Assembly (NCBI RefSeq): GCF_003390395.1
Contig: NZ_QUOV01000001.1
Location: 2,604,001-2,668,000, forward strand
Source of the DNA: Thalassotalea euphylliae
GTDB taxonomy: Bacteria > Pseudomonadota > Gammaproteobacteria > Enterobacterales > Alteromonadaceae
Length of the DNA: 64,000 nt
Direction of reading: 5' to 3'
Under the pieces are notes generated by a model that saw only the letters and a program-made list of their open reading frames with translations, searched no databases and was not told the origin of the DNA. Positions 26,533 to 34,560 of this stretch are shown piece after piece (position 1 is the stretch's first letter; the number at the start of each line of letters is the position of its first letter). Position numbers and translations under genes: made by a program.

Positions 26533-27345
26533 ATGCTGTTATCACTTTTCCAAACTAAACCCTATCTAGACGACTCAACCACACTATGGATTCTCGATAC
26601 TTACCATTGGGCACTCACCCATTTTGACGCCCAAGAGTTTAGAAACAATAGCCAGCTGATATTGCCAACCAGCGATTTTTATCCGGGTAAAGTATCCAGC
26701 ATTGAGGAAATGGCAGCGTCAGTATTTGAGAAAACGCTCGCCTATGCAGGTATGAAAAATTGGCCAATCAAGTTAATTTCACCAATGGCCTATCAGCAAA
26801 ACCCGCAGTATCAACAAATGCCCAAATTGCACTTTGGTGAGGCCATTCGCGGTGACAAAGTACAGGTATTCACCAAAGACTTCAGCCAAAGCGCAAGTCA
26901 AAATGTGAATAACAATATCTATGTCAGCTACAACCCAAATCAAATTAATCAGCCACAAGATTTGGTGGCTTCATATGCCCAAGCTTTTGCCGCCATCTTA
27001 ATCGCTCAAAAAGGTATTACCCCGCCCGGTGGAGAAAAGTTTCTGCCACAAGCGATAGATTTAGTCGCAAGCTTTTTAGGATTTGGAGTGATGTTTGCCA
27101 ACACAGCCTATCAATTTAAAGGCGGCTGCGGCAGTTGCTACAACAAGTACGCTAATCGTGAAGTGGCATTGCCCGAAAATGAAATGGTGTATTGTTTGGC
27201 CATGTTTGCGGTGTTAAAAGATATTCCGGTAAAACAGGTAACCTTGCATTTAAAATCTCACTTACGTGGCGAATTTAAAAAAGCGGTAAAAGAGTTAACC
27301 ACGAAAAGTAAAACGCCGGAATTCAAGCAATTGACTTCAGCATAG
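26533..27345 (+). CDS. Conserved protein of unknown function, possibly a degenerate metallopeptidase-fold protein
   Basis: A 270-residue soluble-looking protein without signal peptide. The C-terminal half (VASYAQAFAAILIAQKG, then QAIDLVASFLGFGVMFANTAY, then PENEMVYCLAMFAVLKD) reminds me of a bacterial family in which the first of these segments carries a HExxH-like motif. Here both histidines are absent, so if homologous it would be a non-catalytic relative; this comparison is from memory and unchecked. A CGSC motif at about 199-202 could bind metal or be redox-active. No ribosome site is clear. Confidence 0.5.
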   Translation: MLLSLFQTKPYLDDSTTLWILDTYHWALTHFDAQEFRNNSQLILPTSDFYPGKVSSIEEMAASVFEKTLAYAGMKNWPIKLISPMAYQQNPQYQQMPKLHFGEAIRGDKVQVFTKDFSQSASQNVNNNIYVSYNPNQINQPQDLVASYAQAFAAILIAQKGITPPGGEKFLPQAIDLVASFLGFGVMFANTAYQFKGGCGSCYNKYANREVALPENEMVYCLAMFAVLKDIPVKQVTLHLKSHLRGEFKKAVKELTTKSKTPEFKQLTSA

Positions 27346-27569
27346 CAGAGCTTATCTGCAAAGTTAGCAAGAGGCTTGTTGGCCGTGCTGCGGGCTTAAC
27401 TTGTAAACAATACTAGTCGTCTAAACTTATCTACTGATTAACGTATTCTCGTTGCAGAGTAACTGGAATATCGGCATATTTGACCGATAGCTTTGGCCTT
27501 TTTAGGTTCAAGTAAAATAGCTAGAGCGAAACAGCCAAAGCAAACAATAAAAACGATTGGAGTGACAAC

Positions 27570-29648
27570 ATGGTTAACAAGCTAGGCAAAATTGCCATTG
27601 CCTTATCTTTGGTAGCTTCCCCTGCGGTGATGGCAGCTAACACCTTTACGGCAGAAGATATCTTTTCATTGGAATACGCCAGCAATATACAAGTATCACC
27701 TGATGGTGAGCAACTGGTCTATATTCGAAATTCAAACGATATTATGACCGACGGCAAAAACAGAAATTTGTGGTTGGTTGATATTGATAGCAAAACTCAA
27801 GTCCCGCTGTTTTCTGATCACAAACAGTACTCTTCACCCCTTTGGTCGCCAGATGGCAAACGCATTGCCTTTATCAGCAATTTAACCGGTTCTAGTCAAA
27901 TACATGTGCACTATCTTGAAGAGAATCGCACCGCTTTAGTTAGCCAAATTCAGGGCAATATCAGTAATTTAACTTGGTCGCCTGACGGCCAATGGTTCGC
28001 TTACCATCACAAGGTGAAAGACAAACGCACTTCGCTTGTCAAAATGCCGAAAAAACCAAAAGGTGCGAAATGGTCAAAACCTGTCACGGTTATCGACCAA
28101 GCCTATTACCAAGCTGACGGCCGAGGACTCGTCGAGCCTGGTTACCAGCATATTTTTGTGATCCCCGCTGATGGCGGCACGCCTCGCCAACTAACCAGTG
28201 GTAACTATCATCACAGCGGCAAGCTTGAATGGAGCCAAGATGGTAAGCAAATTCTTTTCTCCGCCAACCGAAGTAAAGATTGGGAATATAAACGCCTAGA
28301 AAGCGATTTATATGCGGTCAATGTTACTGACGGTGAACTTAGCCAACTAACGAATGTACCCGGTCGTGAATTCAATCCTGAGTTTTCAGATAACGGTAAG
28401 AGCCTCGCCTATTTATCCACCTCAAATGCGCTTAACCCATATCGAAATGCCAAATTAAATGTGATGGATTGGGCGAATAAATCGAGCAAACTTATCGCTG
28501 AAGATTTCGACCGTTCCATTCAAAACCCTAAATGGTTATCTGCATCGCAATTAGCCTTTAGTTATGATGACTTTGGTAAGCGAAAAGTTGCAACTATTAC
28601 TACCAAAGGCAAAATAAAAGACCTCACAGATACGGTTACAGGTACCACTTTAGGTCGCCCTTATATCAGCGGCGAATTTGATGCCAACAGCTCAGGTACT
28701 ATTGCATTTACACACGGTAATGCGCTGCGTCCAGCCGATGTTGCGGTGGTTTCGAAAAAAGGGAAAGTTAGCCAAATCACGCAATTAAATGAAGATTTAC
28801 TAGCACATAAAACCTTAGGTGAAGTGCATGAAATTAACTATAAATCGTCATTTGATGGTGAGCCGATTCAAGGCTGGTACATTACCCCACCAAATTTTGA
28901 CCCCAATAAAAAATATCCATTAATCGTAGAAATACACGGTGGCCCTCACCTTGCCTATGGCCCTCATTTCTCTGCAGAACTGCAACGTTTTGCTGAACAA
29001 GGCTATGTCGTGTTTTATGATAATCATCGTGGCAGTAGCTCTTACGGTGAGCGCTTTGCCATGTTGCTCAAATACAAATACAGTTCAAAAGAAGACTTTG
29101 CCGATCACAACTCAGGTGTTGATGCCATGATTGATTTAGGCTTTGTTGATGACCAAAACTTGTTTATCGCCGGTGGTTCAGCAGGCGGTATTGCCGCAGC
29201 TTACGCGATTGGTTTAACCGACCGATTTAATGCTGCCCTAGTCGCTAAACCAGTGATTAACTGGCTTAGTAAAGTGCTAACCGCTGACAGTGGTCTACTG
29301 CAAATTCCAACCCAATTCCCTGGTATGCCGTGGGAGCACGTAGAGCACTACTGGCAACGCTCGCCAATGTCGTTGGTTGGTAATGTTACCACCCCAACCA
29401 TGTTGATCACCGGCGAAGAAGATCTACGCACACCAATGGCAGAAACTGAACAATTCTATCAAGCATTAAAACTGCGTAAGGTAGATACCGTTTTGGTGAA
29501 AGTGCCAGGTTCACCGCACGGTATTGCTGGTAAGCCATCGCGCATGATCGCTAAAATTGAGCATACATTGGCGTGGTTTGAGAAATACAAGAAAGACACG
29601 CAAGAGGCGCAAGAGGTGATGATTAAAAAACTCAAAGCTGCTAAGTAG
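27570..29648 (+). CDS. S9-family prolyl oligopeptidase-type peptidase (exported)
   Basis: A 692-residue protein with a signal peptide (cleavage after VMA, about residue 22). An N-terminal seven-bladed propeller with WSPDGK/WSPDGQ repeats covers about 30-400, and a C-terminal alpha/beta hydrolase covers about 430-680. The nucleophile is Ser537 in GGSAGG. The Asp is in ITGEEDLRTPM and the His in PGSPHGIAG. It should cleave short peptides in the periplasm (acylaminoacyl or dipeptidyl peptidase type). The DPDGE/WSPDG propeller matches WD40-like beta-propeller repeats. GGAGTG precedes the ATG; a strong terminator follows. Confidence 0.93.
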   Translation: MVNKLGKIAIALSLVASPAVMAANTFTAEDIFSLEYASNIQVSPDGEQLVYIRNSNDIMTDGKNRNLWLVDIDSKTQVPLFSDHKQYSSPLWSPDGKRIAFISNLTGSSQIHVHYLEENRTALVSQIQGNISNLTWSPDGQWFAYHHKVKDKRTSLVKMPKKPKGAKWSKPVTVIDQAYYQADGRGLVEPGYQHIFVIPADGGTPRQLTSGNYHHSGKLEWSQDGKQILFSANRSKDWEYKRLESDLYAVNVTDGELSQLTNVPGREFNPEFSDNGKSLAYLSTSNALNPYRNAKLNVMDWANKSSKLIAEDFDRSIQNPKWLSASQLAFSYDDFGKRKVATITTKGKIKDLTDTVTGTTLGRPYISGEFDANSSGTIAFTHGNALRPADVAVVSKKGKVSQITQLNEDLLAHKTLGEVHEINYKSSFDGEPIQGWYITPPNFDPNKKYPLIVEIHGGPHLAYGPHFSAELQRFAEQGYVVFYDNHRGSSSYGERFAMLLKYKYSSKEDFADHNSGVDAMIDLGFVDDQNLFIAGGSAGGIAAAYAIGLTDRFNAALVAKPVINWLSKVLTADSGLLQIPTQFPGMPWEHVEHYWQRSPMSLVGNVTTPTMLITGEEDLRTPMAETEQFYQALKLRKVDTVLVKVPGSPHGIAGKPSRMIAKIEHTLAWFEKYKKDTQEAQEVMIKKLKAAK

Positions 29649-29740
29649 TAAACCAGATATAAGGTTAGCGCTAAGCCTGCAATGCGCTGTGCTTTTAGTG
29701 CAGCGCTACAGAGCTCAACATAATCATCAAAGAGACATAA

Positions 29741-29770
29741 AAAGGGAAGCATTGGCTTCCCTTTCTTTTT
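29741..29770. terminator. Terminator after the S9 peptidase gene
   Basis: AAAGGGAAGC and GCTTCCCTTT form a 10-bp perfect stem with a 4-nt loop, followed by CTTTTTT. Confidence 0.88.
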
Positions 29771-29856
29771 TCTTCTTTGAACTATGACACTACTCGCCTT
29801 AACCGCTAATCATCGATAAATTAACGTGATTGATAATTTATTCCGAGTTTTCTCAA

Positions 29857-30087
29857 TTACCCAGCGCCATAGAGCTTTTTAAAGCTCTTAAGGTTCCACC
29901 CTATCATCACCTCATTACCAATTTTGAGCACAGGGACAGAGCGCGCGCCAATTGCATCTAACTCTTTTCTACCCCGCTGCATTTTCGCATTGGTTAATCG
30001 GTATTTAATGCCGTTATCGTCTAAGTATTTTTGTGCTTCACGACAATGTGGGCATTTGTCTGAAATATAAAGAACAACGCGCTTCAT
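29857..30087 (-). CDS. Glutaredoxin family protein (CPHC)
   Basis: A 76-residue thioredoxin-fold protein. The active site CPHC is at residues 12-15, the cis-Pro is in RSVPVLKIG and the C-terminal half is GWNLKSFKKLYG. The CPHC motif differs from the CPYC of classical glutaredoxins and is closer to NrdH/Grx-like small proteins. It probably reduces disulfides in the cytosol; no signal peptide. AAAGG lies about eight bases before the ATG. Confidence 0.88.
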   Translation of the reverse strand: MKRVVLYISDKCPHCREAQKYLDDNGIKYRLTNAKMQRGRKELDAIGARSVPVLKIGNEVMIGWNLKSFKKLYGAG

Positions 30088-30331
30088 AGCTGGCCTTTTA
30101 AGGATCTTAATTGGCTGCTATTTTACTTGATTGCTCTCACAAAAACAGCAAAGCCTAGTATGTAAAGCAAGGTAGAAAGCCTATCAAGATAAAAACACCT
30201 GCAACCCGCGCCGAACTCCCAAACAATCAACAACTAAATTGCCAATATCAGCAAAACAAATAAATATTCTTGAATAGGTTTTTTGAATTTTAAGGTCTAG
30301 GATTAAGTAACTACATTTTAAAGGAATTCTT

Positions 30332-30790
30332 ATGCGTAAACTTGTATCAGTAATACCCGTATTATTTGCTTTGTTGTTAACTGCTTGTGCAACTGTACCG
30401 TCAACACCAGTGCTAACTCTTGAAGGGGCAGCTATTGGTGGTTACGACGTTGTTGCTTATCACACCGAAGAAAAAGCGGTAAAAGGTAACGAGCAATTTA
30501 CTTCACTTTACAACGAATCAGTATGGCGTTTTGCGTCTGCTGAAAATAAAGCGAAATTTGACGCTGACCCAGTAAAATACGCGCCACAATACGGCGGATA
30601 CTGTGCATACGGCTTATCAAATGGTTTTATCATTGATTCAGACCCAGAAGCCTTTAGCCTAGTTGACGGTAAGTTATACCTGAACAACACGCCAAAAGTT
30701 CGTGATATCTGGTTAGAAGACACGGCATACTACATTGAAAACGCCGATGTAAGCTGGGAAAAAGCGAAAGCTAAAGCCGCAGAAAAGTAA
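30332..30790 (+). CDS. YHS-domain lipoprotein
   Basis: A 152-residue protein with a lipoprotein signal peptide (lipobox LLTAC, Cys19). The mature part is a YHS-type domain: GGYDVVAYHTEEKAVKGNEQFT, then VWRFASAENKAKFDADPVKYAPQYGGYCAYG. Such domains are seen in metal-handling and other proteins, and related stand-alone YHS proteins are common in marine bacteria. The single conserved mature Cys (GYCAYG) and nearby His could bind copper, which is speculative. AAGGA precedes the ATG and a terminator follows. Confidence 0.88.
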   Translation: MRKLVSVIPVLFALLLTACATVPSTPVLTLEGAAIGGYDVVAYHTEEKAVKGNEQFTSLYNESVWRFASAENKAKFDADPVKYAPQYGGYCAYGLSNGFIIDSDPEAFSLVDGKLYLNNTPKVRDIWLEDTAYYIENADVSWEKAKAKAAEK

Positions 30791-30823
30791 GCAATCTATC
30801 TACCTCTCTGATGAATAATTAAG

Positions 30824-30856
30824 AATCCGCAGCTTCAACCAACTGCGGATTTTTTA
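30824..30856 (+). terminator. Terminator after the YHS lipoprotein gene
   Basis: AATCCGCAG and CTGCGGATT pair around a 10-nt loop, followed by TTTTT. Confidence 0.85.
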
Positions 30857-30925
30857 TATGCTCCGCAAACCAACGCCCTTAATTCTTATCTAACGTTATT
30901 TACTTCTTTTACTGAATTCTGTTTT

Positions 30926-30952
30926 TTGAATGAAGTGATTAACCGTTATAAT
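30926..30952 (+). promoter_or_regulatory. Sigma-70-type promoter of the VF530 gene
   Basis: TTGAAT at 30926-30931 and TATAAT at 30947-30952 are spaced by 15 bp, about 30 bp before the ATG at 30983. Its place inside a possible longer frame argues that the real start is 30983. Confidence 0.6.
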
Positions 30953-30982
30953 AGCCTTAGTTTTTATCAATTAGTCACTTTC

Positions 30983-31441
30983 ATGAGCGAACAGTCAATT
31001 TACGAAAATAACCCATTACATGGTTTAAAACTCGAAACATTATTAGAAGAGTTAATATCTCACTACGGGTGGGAAATATTGGCCGAATATACGCGAATTA
31101 ACTGTTTTAAAAACAACCCAAGTATGGAGTCCAGTGTTAAGTTTTTCAAAAAGACCGAATGGGCACGAGAAAAAATAGAACGTTTCTATTTATACGAATT
31201 TAAAAACCTACCCAAAGCCCCAGATGATCAATTTGAAATCCCGCCTAGAGACAGAATAATCCCTGCTCATCAAAAGCCAAAAGCGCCTAAAATGTTGATT
31301 GCAGGCCAAGCGCCGGTGCCTAGACTAACGCCAAAGGATAAAGGTAGCTTCAACGATAAGAAAAAGTCGCATAAGCAAAGAACTAAAGTTGATAAAGGGC
31401 ATACTCCACCCAAAAACCCATGGGAGAATTCTCCTCAGTAA
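30983..31441 (+). CDS. VF530-type DNA-binding protein (DUF2132) with a basic tail
   Basis: A 152-residue protein. Residues 6-70 (NNPLHGLKLETLLEELISHYGW, then INCFKNNPSMESSVKFFKKTEWAREKIE) match the VF530 family, small proteins whose Vibrio member has a solved fold and proposed DNA binding. The rest is a lysine- and proline-rich disordered tail of about 70 residues (LTPKDKGSFNDKKKSHKQR), longer than in the usual stand-alone domain. The ATG at 30983 is preferred because a promoter sits in the upstream part of the frame. DNA binding is family knowledge, not shown here. Confidence 0.85.
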   Translation: MSEQSIYENNPLHGLKLETLLEELISHYGWEILAEYTRINCFKNNPSMESSVKFFKKTEWAREKIERFYLYEFKNLPKAPDDQFEIPPRDRIIPAHQKPKAPKMLIAGQAPVPRLTPKDKGSFNDKKKSHKQRTKVDKGHTPPKNPWENSPQ

Positions 31442-31921
31442 TACCTAGCGCTATTTCTTGAGCTAGTGCATATAAGCAGTAAGAATAATTAAACTCTCAG
31501 ATTCTATTGCGGCGTTAGCCGCTGCAAGAAGGAGGGAAAAACCGATTGTTTCCCTCCTTCAAATTCAGGCAACTGCTCTCTGAGTTGCTCCTTTAGTAAT
31601 TGGAGATCGCAGCTGAATTAATATCATTGGAAACCAGACACTTCTAATAAGATGCCGCCCCATTTATTGCTCTTTTATTGCTCACTTATTACTAATTTAT
31701 CGTTCTATCAAGGTAGCATTCGTAACAAGAAACAAAGCTAAATCGGGACGAAAGGCAGTTAAGCATTACTGATTTGAAGTTGACCTAATTTAGTTCGTCT
31801 TATCACCAAAAAACGATGAAGCTGTAAACAATCGTCTAACTAAACTGTTGACTTATCGATGTTATCGCTTGAGTATGAAATTCGCGCCAAATAATGATAA
31901 TAACCACCTGAAGAGGGAACA
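31442..31921. other. Intergenic region containing structured element E
   Basis: 480 bp between the VF530 gene and the MFS gene. The first part (31500-31618) is the minus-oriented structured element listed separately. 31620-31921 is AT-rich and presumably carries the MFS promoter; no other gene is seen. Confidence 0.6.
31500..31618 (-). ncRNA. Structured repeat element E (minus orientation)
   Basis: On the minus strand, 5' to 3', it contains an outer stem (ATTCAG at the 5' end, CTGAAT at the 3' end, forward 31563-31568 with 31613-31618). This encloses two hairpins (CTCC/GGAG and CAACT/AGTTG). Then come a 12-bp perfect hairpin (31528-31539 with 31549-31560) and a terminal hairpin GCGGC-TAAC-GCCGC followed by AATAGA. 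The same order of parts occurs in elements A, B and C at 33.6-34.6 kb, with different stem sequences. Expression is not shown. The 12-bp hairpin has no T run, so it is not an ordinary terminator. Confidence 0.6.
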
Positions 31922-33241
31922 ATGACGCAAACGAACACTCAGCATCTGGGCGCAAAAGCGCCGACCAAAGAAGTGAGCTACGCCACTAAAGGACAAAAAT
32001 ATTACGCATTAGGCCTACTCACTATCGTTTACAGTTTTAACTTTATTGACCGACAATTACTGTCTATTTTGCAAGAAGGCGTAAAAGCCGATCTTGGTCT
32101 CTCTGATACGCAACTAGGATTACTAACAGGCTTCTCGTTTGCACTTTTTTACGTACTCGCTGGCATTCCAATTGCCAAGTGGGCCGATAGCGGCAATCGC
32201 CGTAATATTATTTCACTGGCCACATTTGTCTGGAGTCTAATGACCGCAGTTAGTGGATTTGTTCAAAACTTTGTTCACCTGCTACTCGCCCGTATCGGTG
32301 TGGGCGTTGGTGAAGCGGGCTGTAGTCCTCCCTCACATTCGATTATCTCAGATATTTTTCCACCGAATGCCAGAGCGGGCGCATTAGGTTTTTATGCAAC
32401 AGGCGCCAATATTGGTGTGTTATTTGGCTTTTTGCTTGGCGGCTGGCTTAACGAATTGTACGGTTGGCGCGTTGCTTTTATTGTGGTTGGCGCGCCGGGT
32501 ATTTTACTTGCCATCATAGTGCGTATGACCCTAAAAGAACCCATTAGAGGTTTGAGCGAAAACCGCACATCAACCGAACAAGCGCCCACCTTTAAGCAAG
32601 TGATCAGCTTGCTGTTTAGCCGTTTGTCATTTCGACATATTGCGCTAGCGTCAGCCCTTACCGCATTTGTCAGTTACGGTTTAGCAAGTTGGTCGGCGTC
32701 ACTACTGATCAGAAATTACAATATGCAAACCACTGAACTTGGCATTTGGCTGGCGCTAATTATCGGCGTTGGTGGTGCTATTGGGGTCTTTAGTGGTGGC
32801 GTACTAGCAGATAAACTCGCCAAGAAAGATCAACGTTGGTATGCCTGGTTACCGGGTTTAGCCTCGTTAACAGCATTGCCATTTTTAATTTCATTTTGTA
32901 TCGCTACCGATAAAAATGTTGCACTGTTAAGTCTAATTTTACCCGCTTTTGTCGGTAACATTTACTTAGGTGTTGTTGTCGCAACCATTCACAGTCTAGT
33001 TGGTTTGCGAATGCGCGCGGTGTCATCGGCAATATTTTTCTTAATTATCAATATTATCGGCCTTGGTCTTGGGCCATCATCAATTGGCTTCTTAAGTGAT
33101 ATTTTATCAGCAACACACGGTGACAAATCACTTGGCTTAGCCATGTTATATCTCTTACCAATTATCAGCTTTTGGTCTATTTGCCACTTCTATTTTGCTT
33201 CGAGAAACTTACGCCAAGATCTCGCTAACGCTCCAGAATAA
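31922..33241 (+). CDS. MFS transporter (spinster-like family)
   Basis: A 439-residue protein with 12 hydrophobic segments. The start of the transport domain, YSFNFIDRQLLSILQEGVKADLGLSDTQLGLLTG, and the loop IPIAKWADSGNRRNIISLATFVWS are typical of the spinster-like branch. In bacteria this branch is often linked to steroid, sugar or lipid-derivative export or import. RIGVGVGEAGCSPPSHSIISD is the following conserved segment. GAGGGAACA precedes the ATG. No enzyme gene next to it suggests a substrate. Confidence 0.92.
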   Translation: MTQTNTQHLGAKAPTKEVSYATKGQKYYALGLLTIVYSFNFIDRQLLSILQEGVKADLGLSDTQLGLLTGFSFALFYVLAGIPIAKWADSGNRRNIISLATFVWSLMTAVSGFVQNFVHLLLARIGVGVGEAGCSPPSHSIISDIFPPNARAGALGFYATGANIGVLFGFLLGGWLNELYGWRVAFIVVGAPGILLAIIVRMTLKEPIRGLSENRTSTEQAPTFKQVISLLFSRLSFRHIALASALTAFVSYGLASWSASLLIRNYNMQTTELGIWLALIIGVGGAIGVFSGGVLADKLAKKDQRWYAWLPGLASLTALPFLISFCIATDKNVALLSLILPAFVGNIYLGVVVATIHSLVGLRMRAVSSAIFFLIINIIGLGLGPSSIGFLSDILSATHGDKSLGLAMLYLLPIISFWSICHFYFASRNLRQDLANAPE

Positions 33242-33252
33242 AGGCGACATTC

Positions 33253-33280
33253 CCCCTTAACTCAATATTGAGTTAAGGGG
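33253..33280. repeat. 28-bp perfect palindrome after the MFS gene
   Basis: The left arm CCCCTTAACTCAAT is followed at once by its complement ATTGAGTTAAGGGG. No T run follows on either strand, so it could be a weak terminator, a protein-binding dyad or a remnant of a transposed end. Confidence 0.7.
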
Positions 33281-33347
33281 TATCCCCAACAAACTATAAT
33301 TTTAACTTTAACAAAATGTATTTTTTTCAGTAAATTGGAGTAAATTC

Positions 33348-33420
33348 TTAGCCGGTATCAGCTAATAAACGAACCGTTCCAACACCAGCCCGTTTAAGTG
33401 CTTTAGTTGTAATTAGATCT
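33348..33420 (-). pseudogene. Decayed copy of the sucD 3' end
   Basis: On the minus strand the frame reads KALKRAGVGTVRLLADTG then stop, against [18 protein letters not shown] in the real SucD: 13 of 18 residues identical. A 40-bp stretch here (33351-33390) and the matching part of sucD agree at 33 of 40 positions. The last SucD residues (TALKEKTGW) are missing. The orientation matches sucD at 35892-36764, 2.5 kb to the right. The simplest reading is an old duplicated or displaced 3' end marking an island boundary. Confidence 0.75.
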
Positions 33421-33486
33421 TCACGCCCATTTAATTGTTTAAACCGATCGTGGAAGTACTTTCTCGTCAGCAATTACTTTCTAGTA

Positions 33487-33521
33487 AATTGTCGGGGTGC
33501 CGTCGAGTACCCTCGACAATT
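33487..33521 (+). repeat. Structured element D: hairpin relative of the repeat 3' ends
   Basis: AATTGTCG and GGGT pair with ACCC and CGACAATT around a 10-nt loop, with one bulged T. Its right part (GGGTGCCGTCGAG, CGACAATTGAATT) matches the 3' end of elements A and B (GGGTGCCGTCGCC, CGACAATTAAATT), so it may be a truncated member of the family. Confidence 0.55.
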
Positions 33522-33595
33522 GAATTCAAAAACTATATTTAGATCGAAAAGTATTTTTCTAGATAAATACTCTATAACTTGATTGTTAATTCTGA

Positions 33596-33776
33596 CTCTA
33601 TTGTCGCGGTGACGACGACACGTCAGAGGGAAATAACACCGTTTCCCTCTAACAACTCCCTCGGTGCCCAGCGAAGCGGAATCCTTTGATCACCTGCCAG
33701 TGCTTATTTGCGATACCTGATAATGGTGCGTCCATGCACCAACATCAGTACTCTGCTTCCTGCCTCGTATCGCAAA
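33596..33776 (-). ncRNA. Structured repeat element C (minus orientation)
   Basis: On the minus strand a 10-bp perfect outer stem (TTTGCGATAC with GTATCGCAAA, forward 33707-33716 and 33767-33776) encloses CTGAT/ATCAG, which closes a GGTGC/GCACC-type hairpin with a CATGGAC-like loop. Downstream are a 9-bp hairpin (33625-33633 with 33642-33650) and a terminal hairpin ending CCGCGACAATAGAGTCAG. The order of parts is that of A and B. The 3' block shares the sequence TCACCGCGACAAT with A and B (CCACCGCGACAAT). Confidence 0.6.
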
Positions 33777-33955
33777 ACGCTTTACTTGCAGATAATCAAA
33801 CCGCTTCAATGGGAAATGGCGTTGAATTAGAGACCCATTTTATTTTCAACAATGGCTAGTAAATAAAACGTCATACCGCACTTAAACAACCAGATTCATC
33901 ACTAAACCTAAACTAAGCATTACTCTGCTTAACAAACGCCTGAAATAAATAAATC

Positions 33956-34150
33956 GATTCATGTATTGCCTGCATGGATGCAGGCAAAAGCTGTTAGCAC
34001 ATGAATGTGCTTTACAGCTGTTACATCGAATATCGGATTATTTATGAAAGATTAGTGTTTGGCAGCAGCTCCATGGGGTTCCAAGGGGACAGTGGCGTTA
34101 ACGTCCCCTTGGGTGCCGTCGCCACCGCGACAATTAAATTGGATATACTT
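33956..34150 (+). ncRNA. Structured repeat element A
   Basis: Multibranched domain 33956-34033: outer stem GATTC/ATGTA with TACAT/GAAT (one bulge), first hairpin GCCTGCAT-GG-ATGCAGGC, second hairpin GCACAT-GA-ATGTGC closed by AGCTGT/ACAGCT. Then come a 50-nt linker, a hairpin AAGGGGAC/GTCCCCTT (34083-34110) and a terminal hairpin GTCGC-CACC-GCGAC (34118-34131) followed by AATTAAATTGG. It is a direct repeat of element B about 412 bp away. No coding sequence fits the parts. Confidence 0.65.
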
Positions 34151-34363
34151 ACCAAAGCCTTTAAGTATTTCAACAAATCAATGACTCTGATGTTTAGATT
34201 CACTCGTGTTAATTCGGATCTGACCCCATTTGTTCAAGAGGAAAAAAGCGCTTGTTTGCCTCTTTGTTATTTCGGCAACTTCTCCCTGCGTTACCCTGCA
34301 AGCGACATTAATCACCAAGATAGAACGAACCGTTAGTCTGCTTGGCAAAATGTCTGGATGATA

Positions 34364-34560
34364 AATAAATTTCAGCTATTGCTGGCAGGACGCCAGTAAA
34401 GCTATGTAGAGCATGGATGCTCGTTCATAGCGCTAGCTCAACAAATTTATTAATCAGGAAGAATAAACATTTTGTAGCAGCGCCATGGGGTTCCAAGGGG
34501 ACTGCGGCGCGAGCGTCTCCTTGGGTGCTGTCGCCACCGCGACAATTAAATTGGAGAGAT
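34364..34560 (+). ncRNA. Structured repeat element B
   Basis: Same architecture as A, lying just upstream of the FRG gene. Outer stem AATAAATTT with AAATTTATT, plus AGCT/AGCT, at 34364-34451; first hairpin CTGGC/GCCAG; second hairpin GAGCAT-GG-ATGCTC closed by AGCTAT/ATAGC; hairpin AAGGGGAC/GTCTCCTT (34495-34522); terminal hairpin GTCGC-CACC-GCGAC (34530-34543). All stems of domain 1 differ in sequence from A but still pair. The 3' 105 bp (34476-34580) are nearly identical to A. Confidence 0.65.

Noticed and set aside
30926..30982. Longer TTG-initiated start for the VF530 gene
   Set aside because: A -35/-10 promoter lies within that stretch, and the VF530 domain begins right after the ATG at 30983.
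34001..34336. 111-codon open frame on + strand inside element A
   Set aside because: It runs through stems and hairpins, has no protein-like composition or ribosome site, and element B gives a different frame. It is a by-product of the structured repeat.
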